Source: BOG-908 sp965198855
GTDB lineage: Bacteria > Pseudomonadota > Alphaproteobacteria > Acetobacterales > Acetobacteraceae
Direction of reading: 5' to 3'
Length of the DNA: 64,000 nucleotides
Assembly (NCBI GenBank): GCA_965198855.1
Contig: CBDAPZ010000002.1
Coordinates: 186,001-250,000, forward strand
Shown: one piece after another, positions 1-8,038 of the stretch
Layout of the letters: the number at the start of each line of letters is the position of its first letter
Numbering within the stretch: position 1 is the first letter of the stretch
The notes under the pieces: model-generated
Told to the model about the DNA's origin: nothing
What the model saw: only the letters and a program-made list of their open reading frames with translations
Databases searched by the model: none
Translations under genes and position numbers: made by a program

Positions 1-1
1 G

Positions 2-1288
2 CAGGTGACGGCCGTCGACTTCAATCCCTCGCATATCGCCGATGCGCGCGCCGTCGCAAGAGCTGCCGGATTGGCGAATCTGCACCTTATCGAGGCATCT
101 TTCGGTGCTCTGGCAGAAGGCTCGCTCCCCCAGGCCGACATGGTGACCATGCACGGCGTGTGGAGTTGGGTTTCTCCCTCGGCGCGCATGGATATCGTGC
201 GATTCCTCTCGCAAGGCGTGGCGCCGGGCGGGCTGGTGCATCTCAGCTATAATTCGCTGCCCGCCTGGCAAGGCGGGCTTGGGCTGCAAAGGCTGATCTA
301 CGAGGCAGGGCGACGCACGCCGGGCCGCAGCGACAAGCAGGTACAAGCGGGGCTGGACCTTGCGCGCGAGATGCTCGGCGTTTCCGCCTATGCGCTCAGC
401 ACGGACAAGCTCTCGCGCGAGTTGCTGGAATCCGCCGCGTCGCATGGCCTGGTGGATTATCTCGCCCATGAGTACATGAACGCCCACTGGTCGCCGTGTT
501 TCCATGCCGACGTGGCAAGCGCGCTTTCGGACGCGAAGCTCGAATGGGCCTCATCGGCCAGCCTGCTCGATGCATTTCCCGAGATCATGATGAGCGGTCC
601 GCAGCGTGCCCTGTGCGATCGCTACGATGATCCCATCATGCGTGAGCTGATCAAGGATTCCTGTCAGCCGCGCCAGTTGCGCCATGACCTCTTCGTGCGT
701 GGCGCGCGTCGTATCAACAACGCAGAGCGGAATGCTAGGCTCGGCGATATCAGGGTTGGCCTCACGGTTCCCGCAGATGCTTTCCGCTACCAGCTGATTG
801 TGCCGGCCGGCCAGGCGGCCATGGGCGATGCATTTCGCCTCTATGTGGATGCATTGAGAACCGGTCCGAAAAGCATAAACGAGCTGATGGCGGTTGCTCC
901 CGAACGAAGCAACCCTGCCGAAATTGCAGCCATGCTGGTGGGAACGCAACAGGCGCAGGTGGTGCCGCGGCCTGGCGCGCCCAATGCACCTGCAGCGAAT
1001 CGCCTCAACGCCCTACTCGGCAGCGATGCAAATGGTCTGGTTGGGCTTGGCTCTGCCAGCGGTATCGCAAGCTTCGCCCTCGGTGCAGGTCTTCCCGTTG
1101 CACGCATGACGCAGTACGTCTGTGGCCGCATGCTGAACGGCGACGACGAAGGTGCTGCGCAGCGCTGGTGTGCCGAACTAAGCGTTGGTGTAGCTGAGGA
1201 AAAGCGTGTTCTCCTGCGCCAAGCAATCGATGAGACATTGCAGCAGCAACTGCCAATCCTACGTTCACTCGGCATCCTGCCGCCCTGA
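2..1288 (+). CDS. Class I SAM-dependent methyltransferase with C-terminal regulatory domain (5' truncated)
   Basis: The reading frame is already open at the window edge, and its first residues (QVTAVDFNPSHIADAR) match the second strand of a Rossmann methyltransferase, where the acidic residue binds the SAM ribose. Motif I (GxGxG) must therefore lie upstream and the gene is 5' truncated. DMVTMHGVWSWV is the next core strand, and PGGLVHLSYNSLP corresponds to the post-III region. The last ~250 residues resemble the 'methyltransferase regulatory domain' that follows the catalytic domain in many proteobacterial proteins of this type. The substrate cannot be told. The gene converges on the NTF2-like gene and is followed at once by a hairpin repeat that probably ends its transcript. 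Confidence 0.8.
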   Translation, partial: QVTAVDFNPSHIADARAVARAAGLANLHLIEASFGALAEGSLPQADMVTMHGVWSWVSPSARMDIVRFLSQGVAPGGLVHLSYNSLPAWQGGLGLQRLIYEAGRRTPGRSDKQVQAGLDLAREMLGVSAYALSTDKLSRELLESAASHGLVDYLAHEYMNAHWSPCFHADVASALSDAKLEWASSASLLDAFPEIMMSGPQRALCDRYDDPIMRELIKDSCQPRQLRHDLFVRGARRINNAERNARLGDIRVGLTVPADAFRYQLIVPAGQAAMGDAFRLYVDALRTGPKSINELMAVAPERSNPAEIAAMLVGTQQAQVVPRPGAPNAPAANRLNALLGSDANGLVGLGSASGIASFALGAGLPVARMTQYVCGRMLNGDDEGAAQRWCAELSVGVAEEKRVLLRQAIDETLQQQLPILRSLGILPP

Positions 1289-1345
1289 ACCGCGACAGCG
1301 ACCTAAAAGTCATTTGCTTCTTTTCTTCAGAAAAGAAGTTCTGCC
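1289..1345. repeat. DH130 repeat, half copy (hairpin terminator)
   Basis: This is a half copy of the dispersed 130-bp double-hairpin repeat. It starts directly after the stop codon with CCGCGACAGCGAC and AAAAGTC, then has a perfect 22-nt inverted repeat at 1317-1338 (10-bp arms CTTCTTTTCT/AGAAAAGAAG). It sits between two convergent genes and could terminate both. Confidence 0.8.
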
Positions 1346-1347
1346 TC

Positions 1348-1824
1348 CTATCTCTTGGTGTTGACGACTGCATTCGTGAAAAGGCTCTCCTTAGACCGCC
1401 AATCCAGCCGCACCCGCCGGTGCGCAATGCGCCAACCGCCTCCGGTCTTTCGAAACCCATCCACATAAACCCCACAATGATCCGTTCCGATATCCGTATA
1501 GGCCGTCCAATAGGTGCGGGCACGCGCGCTATCGTCCCCGGTGAGTTCGATCAGCGATGTCGACATATGGTGCCGGATGAATGTTGCCTGGTGTGCGCGG
1601 ACTGGCGTGCCGTCCTTTTGTGTCCAGCGCCCCAACCAGTTTCGGAGTTCGTCGTGGCCGGCGTAGCGGAATGTGTCGGCTTCGGGCACGCCTTCGGATT
1701 CCAGTATGCCGTCTTCGGTAAACACGGCGACGAAGGCGTCGGTTTGCAGGCGGTCGCCGGCTACGGTGTAGCGTGCCATGAGGTCGCGTATTTCCTCGCG
1801 GGCCAGCATGTCGTCGAGGGTCAT
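1348..1824 (-). CDS. NTF2-like / SnoaL-like domain protein
   Basis: A ~158-residue protein with the cone-shaped NTF2/SnoaL-like fold seen in polyketide cyclases, ketosteroid isomerase relatives and small ring-hydroxylating subunits. The N-terminal helix LAREEIRDLMARYTVAGDR, the FTEDGILES strand and the C-terminal WRIAHRRVRLDW strand are typical. I chose the ATG at 1824 because GGAG lies about 10 nt upstream. An upstream ATG at 1857 is possible but less well supported. The gene is divergent from fgd across 179 bp that must hold both promoters. The proximity to F420 genes is suggestive only, and no substrate can be named. Confidence 0.75.
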   Translation of the reverse strand: MTLDDMLAREEIRDLMARYTVAGDRLQTDAFVAVFTEDGILESEGVPEADTFRYAGHDELRNWLGRWTQKDGTPVRAHQATFIRHHMSTSLIELTGDDSARARTYWTAYTDIGTDHCGVYVDGFRKTGGGWRIAHRRVRLDWRSKESLFTNAVVNTKR

Positions 1825-2003
1825 CCGATCGTCACTCCAAATCTGCGGCTTATACATTAAAACGGTGGTGCGAAGCGGCGTTCTGCTCAAGGGCGCGGGC
1901 GCGCGGCAACGCCATGGCGAAGCCGCGGGCACCTGCCTGGACGCCCTGGGGCCGGGACTGTAAACCTTGCCCTCCTGCTACAGGCTATCCACGGGAGCCG
2001 AGA

Positions 2004-3011
2004 ATGTTGAAGATCGGATACAAGGCCTCGTCTGAACAATTCGGCCCAACCGAGTTGCTGGGCTATGGTGTGCTCGCCGAGGAACTTGGTTTCGACTCCG
2101 TCTGGATCAGCGACCATTTCCAGCCATGGCGGCACACCGGCGGCCATTCTCCCTTCTCGCTCGCCTGGCTCGGTGCGCTCGGCGCCCGCACCAGCCGAAT
2201 CGTGCTCGGCACCAGCGTGCTCACCCCCACCTTCCGCTATCATCCCTCGATCGTGGCACAAGCGTTCGCGACCTTGGGCGAGCTTTTCCCCAGCCGCATC
2301 ATCCTAGGCCTCGGCACCGGTGAATCCCTCAACGAGGTTCCGTCCTCCGGCATGGTCTGGCCGGAGCAGAAGGAGCGCACTGCGCGATTCCGCGAGGCGA
2401 TCACGCTCATAAAGACCCTGTGGTCGGAAGAGCGTGTCAGTTTCGAGGGCCAATACTACAAAACCGACAAGGCTACGATCTATGACCGCCCCTCCACGCC
2501 GGTGCCAATCTATATCGCCGGTGCAGGCCCCTTCATCGCCAAGCTCGCCGGCCAGCAGGGCGAGGGATTCATTTGCACCAGCGGCAAGAAACCCGAGCTT
2601 TACACTGAAACTTTGTTGCCGAACGTGGCCGCCGGCCTAGACGCGACACCCGGCAAGGCAGCCGGTTTCGACCGCATGATAGAGATGAAGGTCTCGTTCG
2701 ACCCCGACCATTCACGTGCGATGTCCGACACGAAATATTGGGGCGCGTTGGCGCTGAGTGCCGACGAAAAGATGAACGTCGAGGATGCGCTGGAGATGGA
2801 GAAGCTGGCTGATGCGCTGCCCGTCGAGCGTGCGGCGTCGCGCTGGATCGTCAGCAGCGATCCGCAGGAGATTGTCGAGAAAATCGGCGCCTATGTCGCG
2901 ATGGGGTTCAACCATCTCGTCTTCCATGCGCCCGGCCCCGACCAAGCGCGTTTTCTAAAGCTGTTTGCCGACCAAGTGACTCCCCGTTTGCGCCACCTCA
3001 CAACGACGTAG
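2004..3011 (+). CDS. fgd: F420-dependent glucose-6-phosphate dehydrogenase (FGD family)
   Basis: A luciferase-like TIM-barrel enzyme of 335 residues that would oxidise glucose 6-phosphate to 6-phosphogluconolactone while reducing coenzyme F420. The start is KIGYKASSEQFGPTELLGY. It carries the FGD signature SDHFQPWRHTGGH (the Asp-His-Trp of the active site), GTSVLTPTFRYHP, LGLGTGESLNE with the conserved Glu, and the lysine segments FICTSGKK and IEMKVSFD that bind the sugar phosphate in mycobacterial Fgd1. It ends in WIVSSDPQE and HLVFHAPGPDQ. From memory it follows Fgd1 along its whole length. The ATG at 2004 has GGGAG just upstream. It is convergent with cofC and the two coding regions overlap by 57 bp. 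With cofC and cofE nearby, F420 use rather than FMN is well supported. Confidence 0.88.
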   Translation: MLKIGYKASSEQFGPTELLGYGVLAEELGFDSVWISDHFQPWRHTGGHSPFSLAWLGALGARTSRIVLGTSVLTPTFRYHPSIVAQAFATLGELFPSRIILGLGTGESLNEVPSSGMVWPEQKERTARFREAITLIKTLWSEERVSFEGQYYKTDKATIYDRPSTPVPIYIAGAGPFIAKLAGQQGEGFICTSGKKPELYTETLLPNVAAGLDATPGKAAGFDRMIEMKVSFDPDHSRAMSDTKYWGALALSADEKMNVEDALEMEKLADALPVERAASRWIVSSDPQEIVEKIGAYVAMGFNHLVFHAPGPDQARFLKLFADQVTPRLRHLTTT

Positions 3012-3680
3012 GATGTCTTGCCGAACGTGCTCGTCGTGCAGCATCTGCGCAATAGGATCTGATGGATCCATCCTGCTGTATTGCAAGACCAGAGCTGCCA
3101 TATCGATTTCCGTATCGATATCGAAAGCTGCGTGTTCATTGAGCAGGGCGCAATATCCGGTCTCTGCAGCGTGCCGCGCGAAACTTCGCGGGCCGAAATG
3201 CGGCACGAAGGATGTCGCGCGGTCGCAAAACACGATATTCGTGCCGTCGCCCTCTTTGCACCGCACCAGGCCCAGCAATGGCGTCCCGGCCGCAGCACAG
3301 GCCGTGTGATAAGACGCAAGCAGCGCCCGTATATCCGCGGCGCGCAGCAAAGCGAGATCCGCGTGCACGAACACGGTAAGCTCCGCACCCAGCGCCTGTG
3401 CGGCCGCAAGCCCGAGCGAGCACGCCTCGTTGAGCGAGTTGCCGCGATCGGCCGCCACGATCGCGCCATGTGCTTCCGCGTGGGCCGCCACATGCGCGTC
3501 GGGCGTCACCACCACGATGCCGTCGAACACGCCGGACGCCCGTAATGCATCGAGCGTATGCAGCATCAGGCATCTTGCAAACTCCGCACGCCGAGCGCCA
3601 AGGCAGGACGCAAGCCGGGATTTGGCCAAGTTAAGCTGTTTGACCGGCATGACGGCCCAGACCATGGCGCGCTGCTGCAC
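2955..3680 (-). CDS. cofC: 2-phospho-L-lactate (phosphoenolpyruvate) guanylyltransferase, F420 biosynthesis
   Basis: CofC activates 2-phospholactate (or PEP in bacterial FbiD) with GTP to make the lactyl/enolpyruvyl-PP-guanosine used by CofD. The 241-residue protein has the nucleotidyltransferase start VMPVKQLNLAKSRLA, the VVVTPDAHVAAHA strand, the RGNSLNEACSLGL motif, and the late GDGTNIVFC, FGPRSFARH and IDTEIDMAAL segments typical of CofC. The likely start is GTG at 3680, placed 4 nt after AGGAGG; an ATG at 3665 is a weaker alternative. It is divergent from cofE, with 71 bp between. The genes for CofD, CofG and CofH are not in the window and would have to be elsewhere. Confidence 0.87.
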   Translation of the reverse strand: MQQRAMVWAVMPVKQLNLAKSRLASCLGARRAEFARCLMLHTLDALRASGVFDGIVVVTPDAHVAAHAEAHGAIVAADRGNSLNEACSLGLAAAQALGAELTVFVHADLALLRAADIRALLASYHTACAAAGTPLLGLVRCKEGDGTNIVFCDRATSFVPHFGPRSFARHAAETGYCALLNEHAAFDIDTEIDMAALVLQYSRMDPSDPIAQMLHDEHVRQDILRRCEVAQTGSHLVGKQL

Positions 3681-3751
3681 GCAGCCTCCTTGAACGGCGA
3701 AGCCCTTCCCTATCCCCTGGTCCGCTCGCTTGCAATCACCTAGGGTGCAGC

Positions 3752-4519
3752 ATGCCGTCCCCGACCGCCTTGCAGCTCATCCCGCTCGCGGGGCTTCCGG
3801 AAATCCAGCCCGGCTGCGACCTCGCTCGCCTGATCTCCCAAGCCGGCATTGCGCAGGACACGAAGCTGATCCCCAACGACGTCGTGGTGATCGCCCAAAA
3901 GATCGTCTCCAAATCGGAGGGCCGCCGCGTGGATCTGGCGGACATCTCGCCATCCGCCCGCGCCCGCGAACTCGCCGTCATTTGCGAGAAAGACCCGCGC
4001 CTCGTCGAACTCGTGCTGCGCGAGGCCGACGAAGTCGTCCGCTGCGTCCGCAATGTTCTCATCGTGCGCCACCGTCTCGGCATGACCGTCGCCAATGCTG
4101 GCATTGATCAATCCAACATCCCTAACGGTGACGACCATGCATTGCTGCTGCCAGCTGACCCGGACGCCTCTGCTGCCTCGCTGCATGAGGCGCTAAGTGC
4201 CGGCGCCGGCGGCCCTGTGGGGGTCGTGATCAATGACAGTTTTGGACGTCCCTGGCGCAAAGGCACATGTGGCACCGCGATCGGCTGCGCCGGCGTGGAG
4301 TCGCTGATGGATCTGCGTGGCCGGCCGGACCGCCTCGGCCGCACGCTGCGCACCAGCGAACTCGGCTATGCCGATGAAATTGCTGCTGCTGCCTCGTTGA
4401 TGATGGGCCAGGCGGCCGAAGGCGTGCCGGTGGTGATCGTGCGCGGATTGCCTCCGTGTGTGCGCGCTTTGCCGGCTGGTGCGTTGATACGACGCGGCTG
4501 GGAAAATCTTTTTACGTAA
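3752..4519 (+). CDS. cofE: Coenzyme F420-0:L-glutamate ligase
   Basis: CofE adds glutamates to F420-0 with GTP. The 255-residue protein matches the stand-alone CofE fold: IPLAGLPEIQPGCDL at the N-terminus, NDVVVIAQKIVSKSEGR, then the invariant ISDTHGRP-like loop seen here as NDSFGRPWRKGTCGTAIG, and LGYADEIAAAASLMMGQ near the end, finishing with a PVVIVRG strand. Unlike actinobacterial FbiB it has no C-terminal nitroreductase domain, so it is the archaeal/proteobacterial type. It is divergent from cofC, and its 3' end runs into a DH130 repeat that separates it from the convergent TonB receptor gene. Confidence 0.88.
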   Translation: MPSPTALQLIPLAGLPEIQPGCDLARLISQAGIAQDTKLIPNDVVVIAQKIVSKSEGRRVDLADISPSARARELAVICEKDPRLVELVLREADEVVRCVRNVLIVRHRLGMTVANAGIDQSNIPNGDDHALLLPADPDASAASLHEALSAGAGGPVGVVINDSFGRPWRKGTCGTAIGCAGVESLMDLRGRPDRLGRTLRTSELGYADEIAAAASLMMGQAAEGVPVVIVRGLPPCVRALPAGALIRRGWENLFT

Positions 4520-4664
4520 GGAAGGACTTCTTCTCTGGAGAAATGAAATGCGGTCTAGCTGGTTCAGCAAAAGACCTCTACGTCGCTGTCGCGGTTCTCT
4601 GAGGCAACGCGCGCCATAAATAAAAGTCTTTTGGTTCTTTTCTTCAGAAAAGAACTACTTCCTT
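4518..4664. repeat. DH130 repeat, full copy with decayed left hairpin
   Basis: The element starts with AAGGAAGG and ends with CTTCCTT. The left hairpin is degraded (CTTCTTCTCTGGAGAA), while the core still has GTCGCTGTCGCGGTTCT. The right hairpin, at 4634-4655, is a perfect 22-nt palindrome (GTTCTTTTCT/AGAAAAGAAC). It lies between convergent cofE and the TonB receptor. Confidence 0.8.
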
Positions 4665-4666
4665 TA

Positions 4667-6907
4667 CTACCACTTATACGTCAGTCGCCCAATCACATTA
4701 CGTCCCGCGCCAATGAAGCAACCAAACGACGCTGAATAGCACGCAGAGACGTAGTATGTGTCCAGCAGATTCTGGGCTGTCACCTGCAGTGCCGCGCCAT
4801 GCAGGTTTGGCGAAAATTTACCAAGATCATAATGAACTTGCATGTCGAGCAACGTGTAGCTGGAGGTCGTGAACTCCGTCGTCTGGTCGCCGAGCGTGTT
4901 GCCGTTATGGCGCACGCCGAGGCCGCCGCCGAGGCCGTCGAGTTTGCCGTCGGCGAAAGTGTAGTCGCCGTAGACCGAGAAATACTGCGCGGGGATCTCG
5001 GTCGGGCGTTTGCCGGCCAGGGCGCCGCTGTCGCCTTCGTAGACGACGTGCTGGTAGGTGTAAGCGGCGATGAGGCTGAGTTCGCGATTGATGTGGGCGT
5101 GCGCTTCCAGCTCGATGCCCTGCGAATGGATGGCGCCGGTCTGGATGCTGGCGAAGAGATGGGCGGGGTTTGGGTCGGCGACCAGCACGTGGTTTTCGGT
5201 GAGGTCGAACAGGGCGGCGGTCATGAAGGCGTTGAAGTTCGTCGGCTGGTATTTGAGGCCCACCTCGTATTGCTCGCCGCGCGTAGGTTTGAAGGGAGTG
5301 CCGAAAAAATCGACGGAGTTGGCGGGCTGGAAGGATTGCGCATAGTTGAAATAGGGCGAGAGGCCGACCGGGAGCGCGTAGAGGATGCCGGCGCGCCAGG
5401 TGAAGGCGCGATCGAACTGGTTGAAGCTGCTGCTGGGAAAAAGCTGGTTGCGGGTGTCGATTGCGGAAAAATCCTCGCGGCCGCCGATCTGCAAATGCAG
5501 ACGGCCGACGGCGATCTGGTCTTCCGCGAAGACCGCCTCCTGATTGGTGGCGACACTTTCCTTCGTGGTGAGTGAGCCAGGCGGGATGACCTGGTTATTG
5601 TTGGGGTTGTAGATGTCGATCGAGGGCGCGCTACCGAAATAGAAATCGTAGCTGTCGCGCAGGTTCTGCCAGTTTGCACCGACGAGAAGCGTATGGTGCG
5701 CGATGCCAGTATCGAAATGGCCGAGCACCTGTTCCTCTAGGGTGATGGTGTCGAAATGCTCCTTCGACGCAGCAGTGTTGCGGTCATAGGTGCGATCGTC
5801 GGCATTCAAAGCGCCGCCATAGACCTGTGCGTAGTCGCTGCCGGCGTTGGCGTAGCGGGCGACCGAGCGCACCGTCCAATCATCGTTGAAGCTGTGGGCG
5901 AACTGGTAGCCGATGGAGGCCTGGCTACGGTCGAATTTTTCAAAATTGTTGTCGCCGACATAGGTGTTTTTCGAGATGCGGCCGAAGGGATCCGCCAGCA
6001 CGGTGCCGACATCGGGGAGCGAGCCGTAGCCGCCGCCGCGTGGGTCGTGCTGGTAGAAGGCGTCGATGGTGAATGTATTGTCGCTGTTCGGGCGCCAGGA
6101 GATTGACGGTGTGATGGCCACGCGTTCGGAGCGTGTGTGCTCGTCCTGGCTGCCGGAGGTGAAGCCGGTGGCGGCGAGGCGATAGAGGAATTTGCCGTTG
6201 GGGTCGAGCGCGCCGCCGAAATCGACGGTGCCGCGGATGTAGCCGTAGCTGCCGCCTTCGAGGGATATCATGTGGATGGGATCCGCTGTCGGCAGCTTGG
6301 AGGTGAGTGCGACGATACCGCCGGGACTGGCTTGGCCGTAAAGCACCGAGGGTGGGCCTTGCAAAACATCCACGCGGTCGAGCAGGAAGGGGTCGATCTG
6401 CTGGGTGGTGTAGAAGGCGCCGTTGAAGAGTTTGAGGCCATCGATAAATTCGTCGATGCCGTCGACGGCGTTGAAGCCGCGTATGCTGATCTGGTCGTAG
6501 CGGGTCGAAAAACCGCGATTTTCGCTGGCAATGCCGGCGGTGTAGCGCAGCGCCTCGCCGAGTGTGCGGGCATCCTGCAAATCCATCTCCTCGCGGGTGA
6601 CGACGGAGACGGATTGCGGCGTGTCGATCAGTGGCGTGTCGGTTTTGGTCGCGGCGTTGGAGGTTTTGGCGACAACGGAGTGGCGCTTGCGGGCGATCAC
6701 TGAGATGAGCTCGGGCGCGGATCCGCTGGCTGGTTCTGCCTGCCCGGCCGGTTTCGACAGCACAGTTTGCGCAACGGACGCGCTGCTGGAGGCCAGCATG
6801 GTGAAGGCGAGCAGCCAGATGGAAGGGGCGCGATGAATGGCAGGGATAAGGGGCACTATGAACCTTTGCGCAGCGCTTGCCTGCGGGCGTTGAAGCCTGC
6901 GGATCAC
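4667..6907 (-). CDS. TonB-dependent siderophore receptor (ferrichrome type)
   Basis: An outer-membrane receptor of 746 residues that would import a ferric siderophore with TonB-ExbBD energy. The N-terminus has a long basic stretch then a hydrophobic signal core (SIWLLAFTMLASSSASVAQ). The plug domain reads DTPQSVSVVTREEM, TLGEALRYTAG and ISIRGFN, which is the FhuA/FhuE-type siderophore subfamily. The barrel follows, with QASIGYQF and GEQYEVGLKYQPT typical of this family, and it ends in an aromatic residue (RLTYKW) as expected for BamA recognition. The start is GTG at 6907. A Fur-like palindrome lies just upstream, and the TauD gene is upstream in the same direction. No inner-membrane iron ABC genes are adjacent, so the exact siderophore is unknown. 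Confidence 0.88.
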   Translation of the reverse strand: MIRRLQRPQASAAQRFIVPLIPAIHRAPSIWLLAFTMLASSSASVAQTVLSKPAGQAEPASGSAPELISVIARKRHSVVAKTSNAATKTDTPLIDTPQSVSVVTREEMDLQDARTLGEALRYTAGIASENRGFSTRYDQISIRGFNAVDGIDEFIDGLKLFNGAFYTTQQIDPFLLDRVDVLQGPPSVLYGQASPGGIVALTSKLPTADPIHMISLEGGSYGYIRGTVDFGGALDPNGKFLYRLAATGFTSGSQDEHTRSERVAITPSISWRPNSDNTFTIDAFYQHDPRGGGYGSLPDVGTVLADPFGRISKNTYVGDNNFEKFDRSQASIGYQFAHSFNDDWTVRSVARYANAGSDYAQVYGGALNADDRTYDRNTAASKEHFDTITLEEQVLGHFDTGIAHHTLLVGANWQNLRDSYDFYFGSAPSIDIYNPNNNQVIPPGSLTTKESVATNQEAVFAEDQIAVGRLHLQIGGREDFSAIDTRNQLFPSSSFNQFDRAFTWRAGILYALPVGLSPYFNYAQSFQPANSVDFFGTPFKPTRGEQYEVGLKYQPTNFNAFMTAALFDLTENHVLVADPNPAHLFASIQTGAIHSQGIELEAHAHINRELSLIAAYTYQHVVYEGDSGALAGKRPTEIPAQYFSVYGDYTFADGKLDGLGGGLGVRHNGNTLGDQTTEFTTSSYTLLDMQVHYDLGKFSPNLHGAALQVTAQNLLDTYYVSACYSASFGCFIGAGRNVIGRLTYKW

Positions 6908-6920
6908 CCTTCTAGTTGAG

Positions 6921-6933
6921 AGTGATTATCACT
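6921..6933. promoter_or_regulatory. Fur-like inverted repeat upstream of TonB receptor
   Basis: AGTGATTATCACT is a perfect 13-nt inverted repeat 14 bp upstream of the receptor start. It resembles the core of Fur/Irr-class iron boxes (alternating GAT/ATC). Its position suits an iron-repressed promoter; the identity of the regulator is inference. Confidence 0.5.
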
Positions 6934-7016
6934 TGCAAGGGCGCTGAAGGTATGGTCATGCCGTTGCGCGTGATGTGTCCGACACCGCGCGGTCTGTCCA
7001 GATCAGCGTTGAGGCG

Positions 7017-7859
7017 CTAGGCGACGGCCTCGGCGCCAGCGATGGAAGTACGGTGCATCATACGGCCGGACTCGGCGTCGTAGGGGATCACCCGGTGCAG
7101 GGCGCCGCAATTGTCCCAGATGACGAAATCGCCTTCCTGCCAGTGATGGCGGTAGCTGAAATCGGGCTGTGCGGCCCATTCGGTCAGGCGGGTCAGCAAT
7201 GCGCGCCCATGGGCGAGCGGCATGCCGACCACCGTGTCGGCGGACGAGCCGATGACGAGCGATTTGCGGCCATTGGCGCGTTTCCACACGATCGGATGTT
7301 CGTTGACCACGCCGATGTAAAGCTTTGAGCGCACGGCTTCCGGAACCGCATCGGCGACCGGGCGGAGCGCTGATTCGACGCTGTGGATGGCGCGCATGGT
7401 TTCCAGCTCGACCTTCTCGTCCTCCGGCAGATGTTCGTAAGCCATGTAGGTGCTGGCGAACTCGGTCTGGCCGCCTTTGGCCGAGACGCGCCGGGCTGAG
7501 AGCAGGGTCGCCATGGGCGGCGGCATGTCCACGGTGATGCCGTCCATGTGCCAGAAGAAGGTGCCGAGCACGTATTCCGGCTGGCGGTTCACCTTCTTGT
7601 CGAGCGTAACCTGATAGATGTCATCGGCTTGCGACTGCTCGGGAAGGGACTTGCTCGTAAGGTTCACGCGCGCGCCGAGCATATCGGTGAAGGCGAGTTG
7701 TTCCGCGTTGGTAAGGTTCAGGCGTGGGAAGACCAGCACAGTGCGCTGTTCCAGCATGTCGCGGCATTGCTGGATCGCACCCTCGGAGAGGAGTTCGCTC
7801 CGGTCGCCATGCACGATGGAGCCGATAAGCGGCTTTACGTTCTCGAATTCGATGCCCAT
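7017..7859 (-). CDS. TauD/TfdA-family 2-oxoglutarate-dependent dioxygenase
   Basis: A non-haem Fe(II)/2-oxoglutarate oxygenase of 280 residues. The facial triad is visible as H104-M-D106 (FFWHMDG) and H255 (GALHRV), with an arginine around 266-270 (GRMMHR) to hold 2-oxoglutarate; GDFVIWDN precedes the distal His as in TauD and TfdA. The ATG at 7859 is used because the upstream extension lies in the divergent promoter region. The substrate is not evident. Possibilities include a sulfonate, an aryloxy acid or an amino-acid hydroxylation for siderophore synthesis, since the siderophore receptor lies directly downstream on the same strand. That link is inference. Confidence 0.82.
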   Translation of the reverse strand: MGIEFENVKPLIGSIVHGDRSELLSEGAIQQCRDMLEQRTVLVFPRLNLTNAEQLAFTDMLGARVNLTSKSLPEQSQADDIYQVTLDKKVNRQPEYVLGTFFWHMDGITVDMPPPMATLLSARRVSAKGGQTEFASTYMAYEHLPEDEKVELETMRAIHSVESALRPVADAVPEAVRSKLYIGVVNEHPIVWKRANGRKSLVIGSSADTVVGMPLAHGRALLTRLTEWAAQPDFSYRHHWQEGDFVIWDNCGALHRVIPYDAESGRMMHRTSIAGAEAVA

Positions 7860-7986
7860 GGACCAGTTCCCGTGATGCCGCTTCTTGATTAAGTATCCGC
7901 TTGCGGTGCCTTTCCGGCATCTTAGTGTGGGAAGGCTTGCGGTCAAGCGAGGAGAGCGTCGGGATAGACCAAGCATGCTCTTTTCT

Positions 7987-8003
7987 GACCGAACGGTTCG
8001 GTC
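7987..8003. promoter_or_regulatory. TetR-type operator palindrome upstream of efflux operon
   Basis: GACCGAACGGTTCGGTC has two perfect 8-nt arms around one central base, a pattern typical of TetR/AcrR operators controlling multidrug efflux. It lies 35 bp before the HlyD start, in the 179-bp divergent region shared with the dioxygenase gene. No TetR gene is adjacent. Confidence 0.55.
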
Positions 8004-8038
8004 TAAGCTGTGCTCACAAGAACCCGGGATACGGTCAC

